Of a DNA stretch of 42,967 nucleotides, positions 1 through 6,817 are shown in pieces. Source of the stretch: an uncultured Prevotella sp. (GTDB taxonomy: Bacteria > Bacteroidota > Bacteroidia > Bacteroidales > Bacteroidaceae); assembly GCA_934120735.1 (NCBI GenBank), contig CAKOVA010000011.1:1-42967 (forward strand), written 5' to 3'. The notes under the pieces were generated by a model, which was not told where the DNA came from, ran no database searches, and saw nothing but the letters and a program-made list of their open reading frames with translations. Position numbers and translations under genes: made by a program. Each line of letters starts with the position of its first letter. Position 1 is the stretch's first letter.

Positions 1-1038
1 GTGTTTCATACCACACAAGGTACCACTTTGTTGAAAAACTTCGTGGTAGATATCTGCGGCAGCAAGCAAACATGGAGTCCTGCGTCATTCATTGAGAGCA
101 CGGTTGAGAGCATTCGACAACAGGTGGGCAATGATAAGGTGATATTAGGACTGAGTGGTGGCGTTGACTCTTCTGTGTGTGCAACGCTATTAAACAAAGC
201 TATTGGTCGTAATTTGACCTGTATTTTCGTTGATCATGGCTTGTTACGGAAGAACGAGTTCAGCAATGTCATGAAGGCTTATGAAGGTCTTGGGCTGAAC
301 GTAATAGGTGTCGATGCCAGCAAGAAGTTCTTTGCTGACTTGAAAGGAGTGACCGATCCAGAGCAAAAACGCAAGATTATCGGCCGCGACTTCGTTGAGG
401 TGTTCAATGCAGAAGCGAAGAAAATCACCGACGCTAAGTGGTTGGCGCAGGGAACTATCTATCCTGACCGTATCGAAAGTTTGAGTATTACCGGCATGGT
501 TATCAAGAGTCATCACAATGTGGGTGGCCTTCCAAAGGAAATGCATCTGCAACTTTGCGAGCCTCTTCAATGGCTGTTCAAGGACGAAGTGCGCCGAGTT
601 GGGTACCAATTGGGGATGCCAGAGCATCTTATCAAGCGTCATCCTTTCCCCGGACCCGGCCTTGCGGTTCGCATTCTTGGGGACATTACTCCCGAGAAAG
701 TTGCCATTTTACAAGAGGCGGACGATATTTATGTTCGTGCGTTGCATGATTGGATTTGCGAGGATGGCGAGCCATTATACGATAAAGTGTGGCAGGCCGG
801 AACCGTATTGCTATCTACTATTCGCAGTGTTGGTGTGATGGGGGACGAACGAACCTATGAGCATCCCGTCGCATTGCGTGCCGTTACCAGCACAGATGCT
901 ATGACTGCCGACTGGGCACACTTGCCATACGAGTTTTTGGCAAAGGTGTCTAACGAGATTATCAATAAGGTAAAAGGGGTGAATAGGGTTTGTTACGATA
1001 TCTCTTCGAAACCACCTTCGACCATCGAATGGGAATGA
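1..1038 (+). CDS. guaA: GMP synthase (glutamine-hydrolysing), 5' end outside the window
   Basis: GuaA converts XMP, ATP and glutamine to GMP in the cytoplasm, the last step of guanine nucleotide synthesis. The visible 345 codons hold the ATP-pyrophosphatase domain and the C-terminal dimerisation domain. The PP-loop SGGVDSS is at visible residues 52-58, [12 protein letters not shown] follows in the middle, and the protein ends in the family-typical KPPSTIEWE. The N-terminal glutamine amidotransferase domain, roughly 170-200 residues, is missing because the reading frame is open at base 1; the GTG at base 1 is an internal codon and not a true start. The gene is followed by a strong terminator and faces clpC. 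The identification is firm. Confidence 0.96.
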   Translation: MFHTTQGTTLLKNFVVDICGSKQTWSPASFIESTVESIRQQVGNDKVILGLSGGVDSSVCATLLNKAIGRNLTCIFVDHGLLRKNEFSNVMKAYEGLGLNVIGVDASKKFFADLKGVTDPEQKRKIIGRDFVEVFNAEAKKITDAKWLAQGTIYPDRIESLSITGMVIKSHHNVGGLPKEMHLQLCEPLQWLFKDEVRRVGYQLGMPEHLIKRHPFPGPGLAVRILGDITPEKVAILQEADDIYVRALHDWICEDGEPLYDKVWQAGTVLLSTIRSVGVMGDERTYEHPVALRAVTSTDAMTADWAHLPYEFLAKVSNEIINKVKGVNRVCYDISSKPPSTIEWE

Positions 1039-1067
1039 TGATTCCACATCTCCATGCAAAATATAAC

Positions 1068-1106
1068 AAAAAGTCCCAAAGATGAAAATCACCTTTGGGA
1101 CTTTTT
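1068..1106. terminator. Bidirectional intrinsic terminator between guaA and clpC
   Basis: A perfect 14-bp inverted repeat (1068-1081 pairs with 1093-1106) encloses an 11-nt loop. The arms have A-rich and T-rich outer ends with a GTCCC/GGGAC core, so each transcribed strand gives a hairpin followed by a U tract. It lies between the convergent guaA and clpC stops, 29 bp after guaA and 42 bp from the clpC stop, and should end both transcripts. Confidence 0.9.
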
Positions 1107-1148
1107 GTTCGTGAATGTTTGCTTATTTCTATTTGAAGCGCGCATCGA

Positions 1149-3689
1149 TTATTTGAAAACCAGCTCTTCTTTTCCAGGCTTTTTCTCGATGGTGATGGTG
1201 TCACCAGGGTGGAGTTCGCCCGAAAGAATGCGTGCTGCAACGCCATCTTCAATATAAGTTTGGATGGCTCTCTTCAGTGGACGGGCACCAAACTGCACGT
1301 CGTAACCTTTTTTTGCCACAAACTCTTTGGCCTTATCCGACACATGAATGTGGTATCCCATGCCTTCAATGCGTTTGAACAGCCCCATCAATTCGATGTT
1401 GATAATCTTCTTGATGGCATTCAAGTCAAGCTGATCGAAGATAATGATTTCGTCCAAACGATTCAAGAACTCTGGTGCAAACTGCTTGCTCAGGCTCTTT
1501 TGGATGATGGAGCGGGCGTATTCCTTATCCTCATCATTCATGCTCGGACCTAAATTGTTGGCAGCATTGAAACCAATACCACGGCCAAATTCCTTCAGTT
1601 GGCGTGTACCAGCGTTCGAAGTCATGATGATAACGGTGTTTCTAAAGTCAACCAATCGACCATTTCCGTCCGTCAATCTTCCTTCATCCAATACCTGCAG
1701 CAAGGTGTTGAACACGTTACCATGCGCCTTTTCTATCTCGTCCAGCAAAACAATGGAGTAGGGATGACGCCGAACTTTCTCTGTCAGTTGTCCTCCTTCC
1801 TCATATCCTACATATCCAGGAGGTGCTCCCACGAGTCGCGAAACATTGAAACTCTCGGTGTATTCGCTCATGTCAATCCTGATCAACGCATCTGTTGAAC
1901 CAAACATGTGTTCAGCCAATTTCTTGGCAAGATAGGTCTTTCCTACGCCAGTAGGTCCCAAAAACATGAAAGCGCCTATGGGATGGTTCGGATCTTTCAA
2001 TCCAACGCGATTTCTCTGTATGGCCTTTACCAACTTGTCGATGGCAGGATCTTGGGCAATGACTGCGTCTTTCAACTCTTTGGCCATTCCCTTCAACCTT
2101 ACGCCTTCAGCTTCTGCCATGCGTTGTACAGGCACACCGGTCATCATCGACACTACATCAGCAACCTCGTCTGCCGTGATATTCACCCTTTCGTCCATCT
2201 TGCCAGACGACCATTGCTTGTTCATGTCTTCCAGCTCAATCTCCAATTCGGTTTGTTTATCTCGATAACTGGCCGCCAATTCGAAGTTCTGATTGCGTAC
2301 AGCTTCTTGCTTTTTTATCTTCACCGCATCGATTTCTTTTTCCTTGTCGGTGATAGAAGAAGGCACTTCAGCGTGTTGCAAAAACACTTTCGACCCCACT
2401 TCATCCATGGCATCAATGGCTTTGTCGGGGAAAAAACGGTCGGTTACATATCTTTCTGTCAACTTGACACAGGCCAACAGTGCCTCATCCGAATATTGAA
2501 CATGATGATGCTGTTCGTATCTCTCCTTGATATTTTTCAGTATTTGCAACGTTTCATCCGTGGTGGTCGGCTCAATCAGCACCTTTTGGAATCTGCGTTC
2601 TAAGGCACCATCTTTCTCTATCGAGTTGCGGTATTCATCCAATGTGGTGGCACCTATACACTGAATCACACCACGAGCTAAGGCTGGTTTCATGATGTTG
2701 GCGGCATCCATGCTTCCAGGTGTGCTTCCTGCACCAATTAGCGTGTGAATCTCATCAATGAAAACGATGATGTCAGGATTCTGTTCTAATTCTTTCAGCA
2801 AGGCACGAATACGTTCCTCAAACTGTCCCCGGTATTTCGTTCCGGCCACGATGGCTGTCATGTCCAGACTTACCACTCGCTTGTTGAAGAGTACGGGCGA
2901 CGTCTTGTGCTTGGCAATCAGTTGTGCCAATCCCTCTACAATGGCGCTTTTGCCAACGCCCGGCTCACCTATTAATATAGGATTATTCTTCTTTCGTCGT
3001 CCCAGAATCTCGATAACGCGTAGAATTTCCTTGTCCCTTCCTACCACCGGGTCCAATTTTCCCTCCCTCGCTGCTTGTGTCAAATCGGTAGAGAAGTTGT
3101 CCAGGATAGGCGTTTTGCCATTTCCTTTTCTCGACTGTGTCGCTGTTGATGGTGCGGCATTGCTCTGGTTAGAGCCCGTGCGTTGCCCTCTTGATTCAAA
3201 CTCAGCTTCCTCTTCCTCGTCTGGCAAGTCAAGTCTGCTGCTTGTTGGTTTTGCCATTCGTCGCAGATAGGTCAGCGTATCTTCGTAATTCATGTTGTTT
3301 GTTTCTAAAATTTCTTTGGCTCCGTTGTTGGCTTGGTCATGCAAGATGGCCAACAACAGGTGATGTACGTCCACCGTTTGCGTATGTTGAATCCTCGCTT
3401 CCAGCACGGCCAACTTCAAAATGTTGCTGGCTCTCTCGTTCAAAACGAGTTCCGACGTGTTGATGGGTTCGTTGATTTCTTCTATTCGTACCCGGTTTTC
3501 CAATTCTGCTTTCACGGTTGGAAGATTGATATTCAATCGTGTAAACACATTTTGAACCAGGCTATCCTTTTCTCTGAGCATCCCCAAAAGAAGATGTTCC
3601 GGGCCAACTGATCGGCTGGCCAGTCGGGTAGCTTCCTCTCTACTGAATGCCAGTACTTCGGATACTTTTGGTGAAAACTGACTAGTCAT
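1149..3689 (-). CDS. clpC: ClpC-type AAA+ unfoldase
   Basis: This is the ATP-dependent unfoldase that feeds substrates to the ClpP protease in the cytoplasm. The 846 residues hold an N-terminal Clp repeat domain (about 1-145), a charged linker (about 150-195), the first AAA+ module with Walker A GEPGVGKS at 241-248 and Walker B IIVFIDEI at 307-314, a UVR-like coiled segment (about 450-495) that marks ClpC rather than ClpA, and the second AAA+ module with GPTGVGKT at 578-585 and VLLDEIEKAH near 647-656. The length suits Bacteroidetes ClpC. No CIRCE or CtsR-like operator was recognised upstream. ClpB is less likely because its long M-domain is absent. Confidence 0.95.
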   Translation of the reverse strand: MTSQFSPKVSEVLAFSREEATRLASRSVGPEHLLLGMLREKDSLVQNVFTRLNINLPTVKAELENRVRIEEINEPINTSELVLNERASNILKLAVLEARIQHTQTVDVHHLLLAILHDQANNGAKEILETNNMNYEDTLTYLRRMAKPTSSRLDLPDEEEEAEFESRGQRTGSNQSNAAPSTATQSRKGNGKTPILDNFSTDLTQAAREGKLDPVVGRDKEILRVIEILGRRKKNNPILIGEPGVGKSAIVEGLAQLIAKHKTSPVLFNKRVVSLDMTAIVAGTKYRGQFEERIRALLKELEQNPDIIVFIDEIHTLIGAGSTPGSMDAANIMKPALARGVIQCIGATTLDEYRNSIEKDGALERRFQKVLIEPTTTDETLQILKNIKERYEQHHHVQYSDEALLACVKLTERYVTDRFFPDKAIDAMDEVGSKVFLQHAEVPSSITDKEKEIDAVKIKKQEAVRNQNFELAASYRDKQTELEIELEDMNKQWSSGKMDERVNITADEVADVVSMMTGVPVQRMAEAEGVRLKGMAKELKDAVIAQDPAIDKLVKAIQRNRVGLKDPNHPIGAFMFLGPTGVGKTYLAKKLAEHMFGSTDALIRIDMSEYTESFNVSRLVGAPPGYVGYEEGGQLTEKVRRHPYSIVLLDEIEKAHGNVFNTLLQVLDEGRLTDGNGRLVDFRNTVIIMTSNAGTRQLKEFGRGIGFNAANNLGPSMNDEDKEYARSIIQKSLSKQFAPEFLNRLDEIIIFDQLDLNAIKKIINIELMGLFKRIEGMGYHIHVSDKAKEFVAKKGYDVQFGARPLKRAIQTYIEDGVAARILSGELHPGDTITIEKKPGKEELVFK

Positions 3690-3819
3690 ATCTCTTTTTA
3701 CCTTTCTTTTCTAATTAAATACTACTGAATAGTTTGCAAAAATCGTGCCAATCTACGATAGCATCGCCATCCAGTCCTGAAGTCTTATTGTCAAGTGGCG
3801 CCTCGCCTCGGCATCAATC

Positions 3820-4800
3820 TCACTGCCGATAAAGCCAAGAAAATACACGATTCACCCACGGTATGTATATCCTGAACCAGCGATATTTGGTCACTGGCTT
3901 GCCTCCGAACCTGAGGATGAACTCTCTGAACTGACTTTTCTTAAACGGTAAGCCAGCGTAGAGGAAGTAAAAATGCGCGCAATGATTGGCGTGTGCATAC
4001 TTAATGGCATTCCATACCGTGACCGTGTCGGGATGAAGGGGGTAGAAAGTCTTGCGCTTGGATGCCAGGTACCAAAGATAAGCGTTTCCTTGTGAAAGGA
4101 TAATGGTGCATCCGCCAATCAGCTTGTTTTTATACTGTGTGATGAATGTCTTGGTGTGTTGATTTTGATACAACTTCGTAAACATCTCTTCAGAAGGGAT
4201 GAATCTCTTGATTTTGCTTCTGAAGTGGTTTTTCAAGTGATTGTAAAACAGTTGGAGTTCTTCTGTGGTAGCCACCTCACTCGTTGTCACTCCGGCAGAT
4301 TCAGCGTGTGCGATACGTTTCAAAGTCTTCTTGCTCAACCTGTTTTCTGGCGGCATACTGTGCAGCGAGTTATGAATCTCTTGCCAGTTCATGGGGAAGT
4401 ACTTGTTCTGTCTGAAGTACTGATAGCCAAACATCTTCTGGCTCAAGGCGCTGAACTCAGTGTATAGCGCGAGCTTGCGCCTAAAAAAGCGGTTGATTTC
4501 ATACAGCATCAGCCCGAACACTTGCTCCTTGTTCTCACAGCTGTCCTCATATTCTCCCTCGCCGTAAACTCTCCCTTGCTTATATATAAAAGGTGGAAGC
4601 CAGGTGCCATGCCATCTCAATAGCGCCAACATGTGGGCGACACACTTGCCTGAAGGGTCTTGTGCAACAACCATGTAAGGCGTTTGACCGGATGTACGCT
4701 CGGCTATCCGGAACAGCTCCGTGCTGTGAAAAAAGTTGTTGCAGGTTATCGGCGGCAACTCAGAGCTCTTGGAAATGATGCTGACCTTGATGTTGTCCAT
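3820..4800 (-). CDS. GNAT-like N-acetyltransferase (FemAB-type fold), function unknown
   Basis: The 326-residue protein resembles the double-GNAT or Acetyltransf_6 proteins of Bacteroidetes. It has an N-terminal half with alternating aromatic and hydrophobic strands, then a C-terminal GNAT-like region with GGCTIILSQGNAYLWYLAS and a late KKSQFREFILRFGGKP segment that fits the acyl-donor-binding part of that fold. Its substrate cannot be told from the sequence; relatives are often found near cell-envelope genes. I chose the ATG at 4800 (MDNIKV) because the longer frame starting at 4836 would run through the promoter -7 box. It is divergent from maf and in the same direction as clpC, 130 bp upstream of it. 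The family call is moderate and no specific reaction is claimed. Confidence 0.7.
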   Translation of the reverse strand: MDNIKVSIISKSSELPPITCNNFFHSTELFRIAERTSGQTPYMVVAQDPSGKCVAHMLALLRWHGTWLPPFIYKQGRVYGEGEYEDSCENKEQVFGLMLYEINRFFRRKLALYTEFSALSQKMFGYQYFRQNKYFPMNWQEIHNSLHSMPPENRLSKKTLKRIAHAESAGVTTSEVATTEELQLFYNHLKNHFRSKIKRFIPSEEMFTKLYQNQHTKTFITQYKNKLIGGCTIILSQGNAYLWYLASKRKTFYPLHPDTVTVWNAIKYAHANHCAHFYFLYAGLPFKKSQFREFILRFGGKPVTKYRWFRIYIPWVNRVFSWLYRQ

Positions 4801-4804
4801 AGGA

Positions 4805-4837
4805 CAAAAATACGAAATGTTTTCTGAAAAAAACAAT
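4805..4837 (-). promoter_or_regulatory. Bacteroidetes-type promoter of the GNAT-like gene
   Basis: On the minus strand an exact TAnnTTTG -7 box (TATTTTTG, 4812-4805) lies 21 nt downstream of ATTG (4837-4834), close to the TTTG-N19-21-TAnnTTTG consensus. Only four bases separate the -7 box from the ATG at 4800, so transcription would be expected to begin at or next to the start codon. Confidence 0.6.
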
Positions 4838-4854
4838 GTTTCGGTGAATTTGAT

Positions 4855-4862
4855 TAACTTTG
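4855..4862 (+). promoter_or_regulatory. Candidate -7 box for maf
   Basis: TAACTTTG is an exact TAnnTTTG match 24 nt before the maf ATG at 4887. No convincing TTTG lies at the expected upstream distance, so this is weaker than the opposing promoter. It also overlaps the extra TTG (4860) that opens the longer maf reading frame, which argues for the ATG start. Confidence 0.4.
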
Positions 4863-4886
4863 TCCCACAGATTTTTAACTATTCTG

Positions 4887-5456
4887 ATGATTAAATCATA
4901 CAAAATCATTCTGGCTTCACATTCTCCACGGCGCCAAGAGTTGCTGCGGGGACTTGATGTGAGCTTTGAGGTTAAGGTGAAAGAGGGAATTCCCGAGGAT
5001 TATCCAGCCGATTTAGACACGGTTGAGATACCCAAGTTTATCGCACAAAAAAAGGCTGCTGCCTACGAAATGGCTCAAGACGAGCTGTTGATTACAGCCG
5101 ATACGGTGGTCGTGCTGGGCCGACATGTCATGGGTAAGCCTGTGGATGCCGACCATGCCCGACGCATGTTAAGAGAGTTGAGTGGCAAGACGCATCAAGT
5201 GGTAACGGGCGTTTGTCTGAAAACGGCATTGGAGCAGCGTGCCTTTTCGGTGGTGACAAACGTGACGTTTAAAGAACTTTCGGATGCTGAGATAGATTAC
5301 TACATCGAGAAATACCAGCCTTTCGACAAAGCAGGTTCCTATGGTATACAAGAATGGATTGGCTATATTGGTGTAACCAAGCTGGAAGGTAGTTACTTCA
5401 ATGTCATGGGATTGCCCGTTCAGCGCATTTATGAAGAGTTGAACAAAATGAAGTAA
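4887..5456 (+). CDS. maf: Maf-like nucleoside triphosphate pyrophosphatase
   Basis: Maf proteins are cytoplasmic nucleotide pyrophosphatases that hydrolyse dTTP/UTP or modified nucleotides to monophosphates and have been linked to septum control and pool sanitation. The 189-residue product starts MIKSYKIILASHSPRRQELL, containing the substrate-binding SxRR signature, followed by ITADTVV, GKP and SGKTHQVVTGV, and near the C terminus QPFDKAGSYGIQEW; all are family hallmarks. I take the ATG at 4887 over a TTG at 4860 that falls inside the candidate -7 box. The exact substrate class (YhdE or YceF type) was not resolved, though QPFDKAGSYGIQ favours the dTTP/UTP class. Confidence 0.92.
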   Translation: MIKSYKIILASHSPRRQELLRGLDVSFEVKVKEGIPEDYPADLDTVEIPKFIAQKKAAAYEMAQDELLITADTVVVLGRHVMGKPVDADHARRMLRELSGKTHQVVTGVCLKTALEQRAFSVVTNVTFKELSDAEIDYYIEKYQPFDKAGSYGIQEWIGYIGVTKLEGSYFNVMGLPVQRIYEELNKMK

Positions 5457-5573
5457 CCATCTTCAATACAGCGCTTTAAGGTTGTGATACTTTTCCTTTT
5501 AAAAGGTGATTGCGAGTGTGTTTATCACCTTTCTGCATCATGCGTTCTTTCCATTCATGCAAAGTGGTTTTTC

Positions 5574-5654
5574 AATAGCATTGAGTTTGGTGCTTAAAGT
5601 CATTGGGTTTGGTGTCCAAAGTGATAGAGATTGGACGCCAAACTCAATGCTATT
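5574..5654. repeat. Modular 22-nt palindromic repeat, copy A, between convergent genes
   Basis: Three contiguous 22-nt units (5579-5600, 5601-5622, 5623-5644) share a GTTTGG/ATTGG...CCAAA/TAAAG core. A 17-bp perfect inverted repeat joins 5574-5590 to 5638-5654, and a nested 9-bp stem (one G-U pair in RNA) joins the GGTGTCCAA at 5611-5619 with TTGGACGCC at 5631-5639. It sits between the convergent maf and ypfJ-like stops, where it could fold as a two-way hairpin terminator. A related element lies at 34204-34270. Confidence 0.75.
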
Positions 5655-5723
5655 CAAATCGATAATCTGATAGATGGAAAAATAAAACGAAGAACAGTGT
5701 TGCTCTTCGTTTTAGCTCACTCT

Positions 5724-6599
5724 TTACAAGTCGCTTTCGCTTACATTGAAGGTGTTGATACTCATGTCGCCTTTTTCAATTCCCAACTTCAACCATTTCA
5801 TGCGCTGTGCGCTGGTCCCGTGGGTGAACAACTCTGGCTGACTGTATCCCTGTGCCTTTTCTTGCAGGTAATTGTCACCTATTTTTTCGGCACAATTGAT
5901 GGCTTCTTCAATGTCGCCGTCTTCAAGTGAATTGTATTCCGCATCATCATGATGGGCCCATACGCCGGCGTAATAGTCGGCCAAAAGCTCCAAGCGCACA
6001 CTCACCTTGTTGGCTTCAGCCTTGCTCATGCGGCTCATCATGCTATGTCCTTCTGACAAGATGCCCAGCAAATGCTCCACATGGTGGCCCACCTCATGCG
6101 CAATAACGTAGGCATAGGCAAAGTCGCCGCTGGCTCCCAATTGGCGTTTCATGGTGGTGAAGAACGAAAGGTCAAGGTACAACTTCTGGTCACCCGAACA
6201 ATAAAACGGTCCTACTGCCGATGATGCCGAACCACAGGCACTCTGTACGCCGCCGGTATACAACACCAGCGTGGGAGGAGTGTACTTCCGTCCCATCTGC
6301 TGAAATACCTTTGTCCATACGTCTTCCGTGCCTGCGAGTATCTGTCTGGAAAACTTTGCCAGCTCTTCCTCTTCTGCCGTGAATTCCCGTTGTTGCGGGG
6401 TACGCTCTTCTTGCATGCCGTTCAGTGCGCCTTGCTGGATGACGTTTCCTATCACGTCACCGAGGTTTCCGCCCGACATGAATGTCATCAGGGCAATCAC
6501 AACAATGGCTCCCAGGCCTCCGATGCCCGCCTTTGCGCCTCTTCCCATGCGCCGCCGGTCTTCTACGTTGTTGCTTTCTCTTCGTCCGTTTAATCTCAT
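5724..6599 (-). CDS. ypfJ: YpfJ-family neutral zinc metallopeptidase
   Basis: This is a membrane-anchored putative zinc peptidase of the YpfJ family. The 291 residues begin with a basic cytoplasmic tail (MRLNGRRES...), then one TM segment (about 25-42) and an extracytoplasmic catalytic domain. The zinc motif HEVGH is at 168-172, and a downstream glutamate in RLELLADYYAGVWAHH (about 202-215) is the likely third ligand. Family-typical TGGVQSACGSASSAVGPFYC precedes it. No substrate is established for the family. It has a plausible promoter of its own and stops 70 bp from the copy-A repeat. Domain assignment is firm; the symbol is by homology. Confidence 0.88.
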   Translation of the reverse strand: MRLNGRRESNNVEDRRRMGRGAKAGIGGLGAIVVIALMTFMSGGNLGDVIGNVIQQGALNGMQEERTPQQREFTAEEEELAKFSRQILAGTEDVWTKVFQQMGRKYTPPTLVLYTGGVQSACGSASSAVGPFYCSGDQKLYLDLSFFTTMKRQLGASGDFAYAYVIAHEVGHHVEHLLGILSEGHSMMSRMSKAEANKVSVRLELLADYYAGVWAHHDDAEYNSLEDGDIEEAINCAEKIGDNYLQEKAQGYSQPELFTHGTSAQRMKWLKLGIEKGDMSINTFNVSESDL

Positions 6600-6643
6600 T
6601 TTGTATGTTGTTTTATGGTTGACTTATTGAATTGAATGACAGA

Positions 6644-6651
6644 CAAATTTA
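6644..6651 (-). promoter_or_regulatory. Candidate -7 box of the ypfJ-like gene
   Basis: TAAATTTG on the minus strand is an exact TAnnTTTG match about 44 nt before the ATG at 6599. A TTTTG lies 23 nt further upstream, slightly beyond the usual spacing. The rest of the 218-bp spacer up to the addB stop shows no further gene or clear terminator. Confidence 0.4.
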
Positions 6652-6817
6652 ATCATTTATTTGATAACTCCGTTCAAAATGTCCAGGAATGATGTTCCGA
6701 TGCCGTAATATCTTTAGTTTTGGCACGATGAGGGCGGTTAAAATGCGGCCTCACACATCAGAAGTGGGTGTATCAGTTTAGGCTTGGCGCACCCCGATTT
6801 ATCGACGTACGGAGTTG

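Noticed and set aside
1908..2603. Long open frame antisense to clpC (231 codons), plus others antisense to clpC, carB and purF
   Set aside because: They mirror the codon structure of the real gene on the opposite strand, have no family resemblance and no promoter; I treat them as shadows.
5631..5930. 99-codon plus-strand frame
   Set aside because: It begins inside the repeat hairpin and runs antisense through the ypfJ-like gene.
6716..6723. TAGTTTTG on the plus strand as a promoter
   Set aside because: It matches TAnnTTTG but has no -33 partner and no plus-strand gene downstream.
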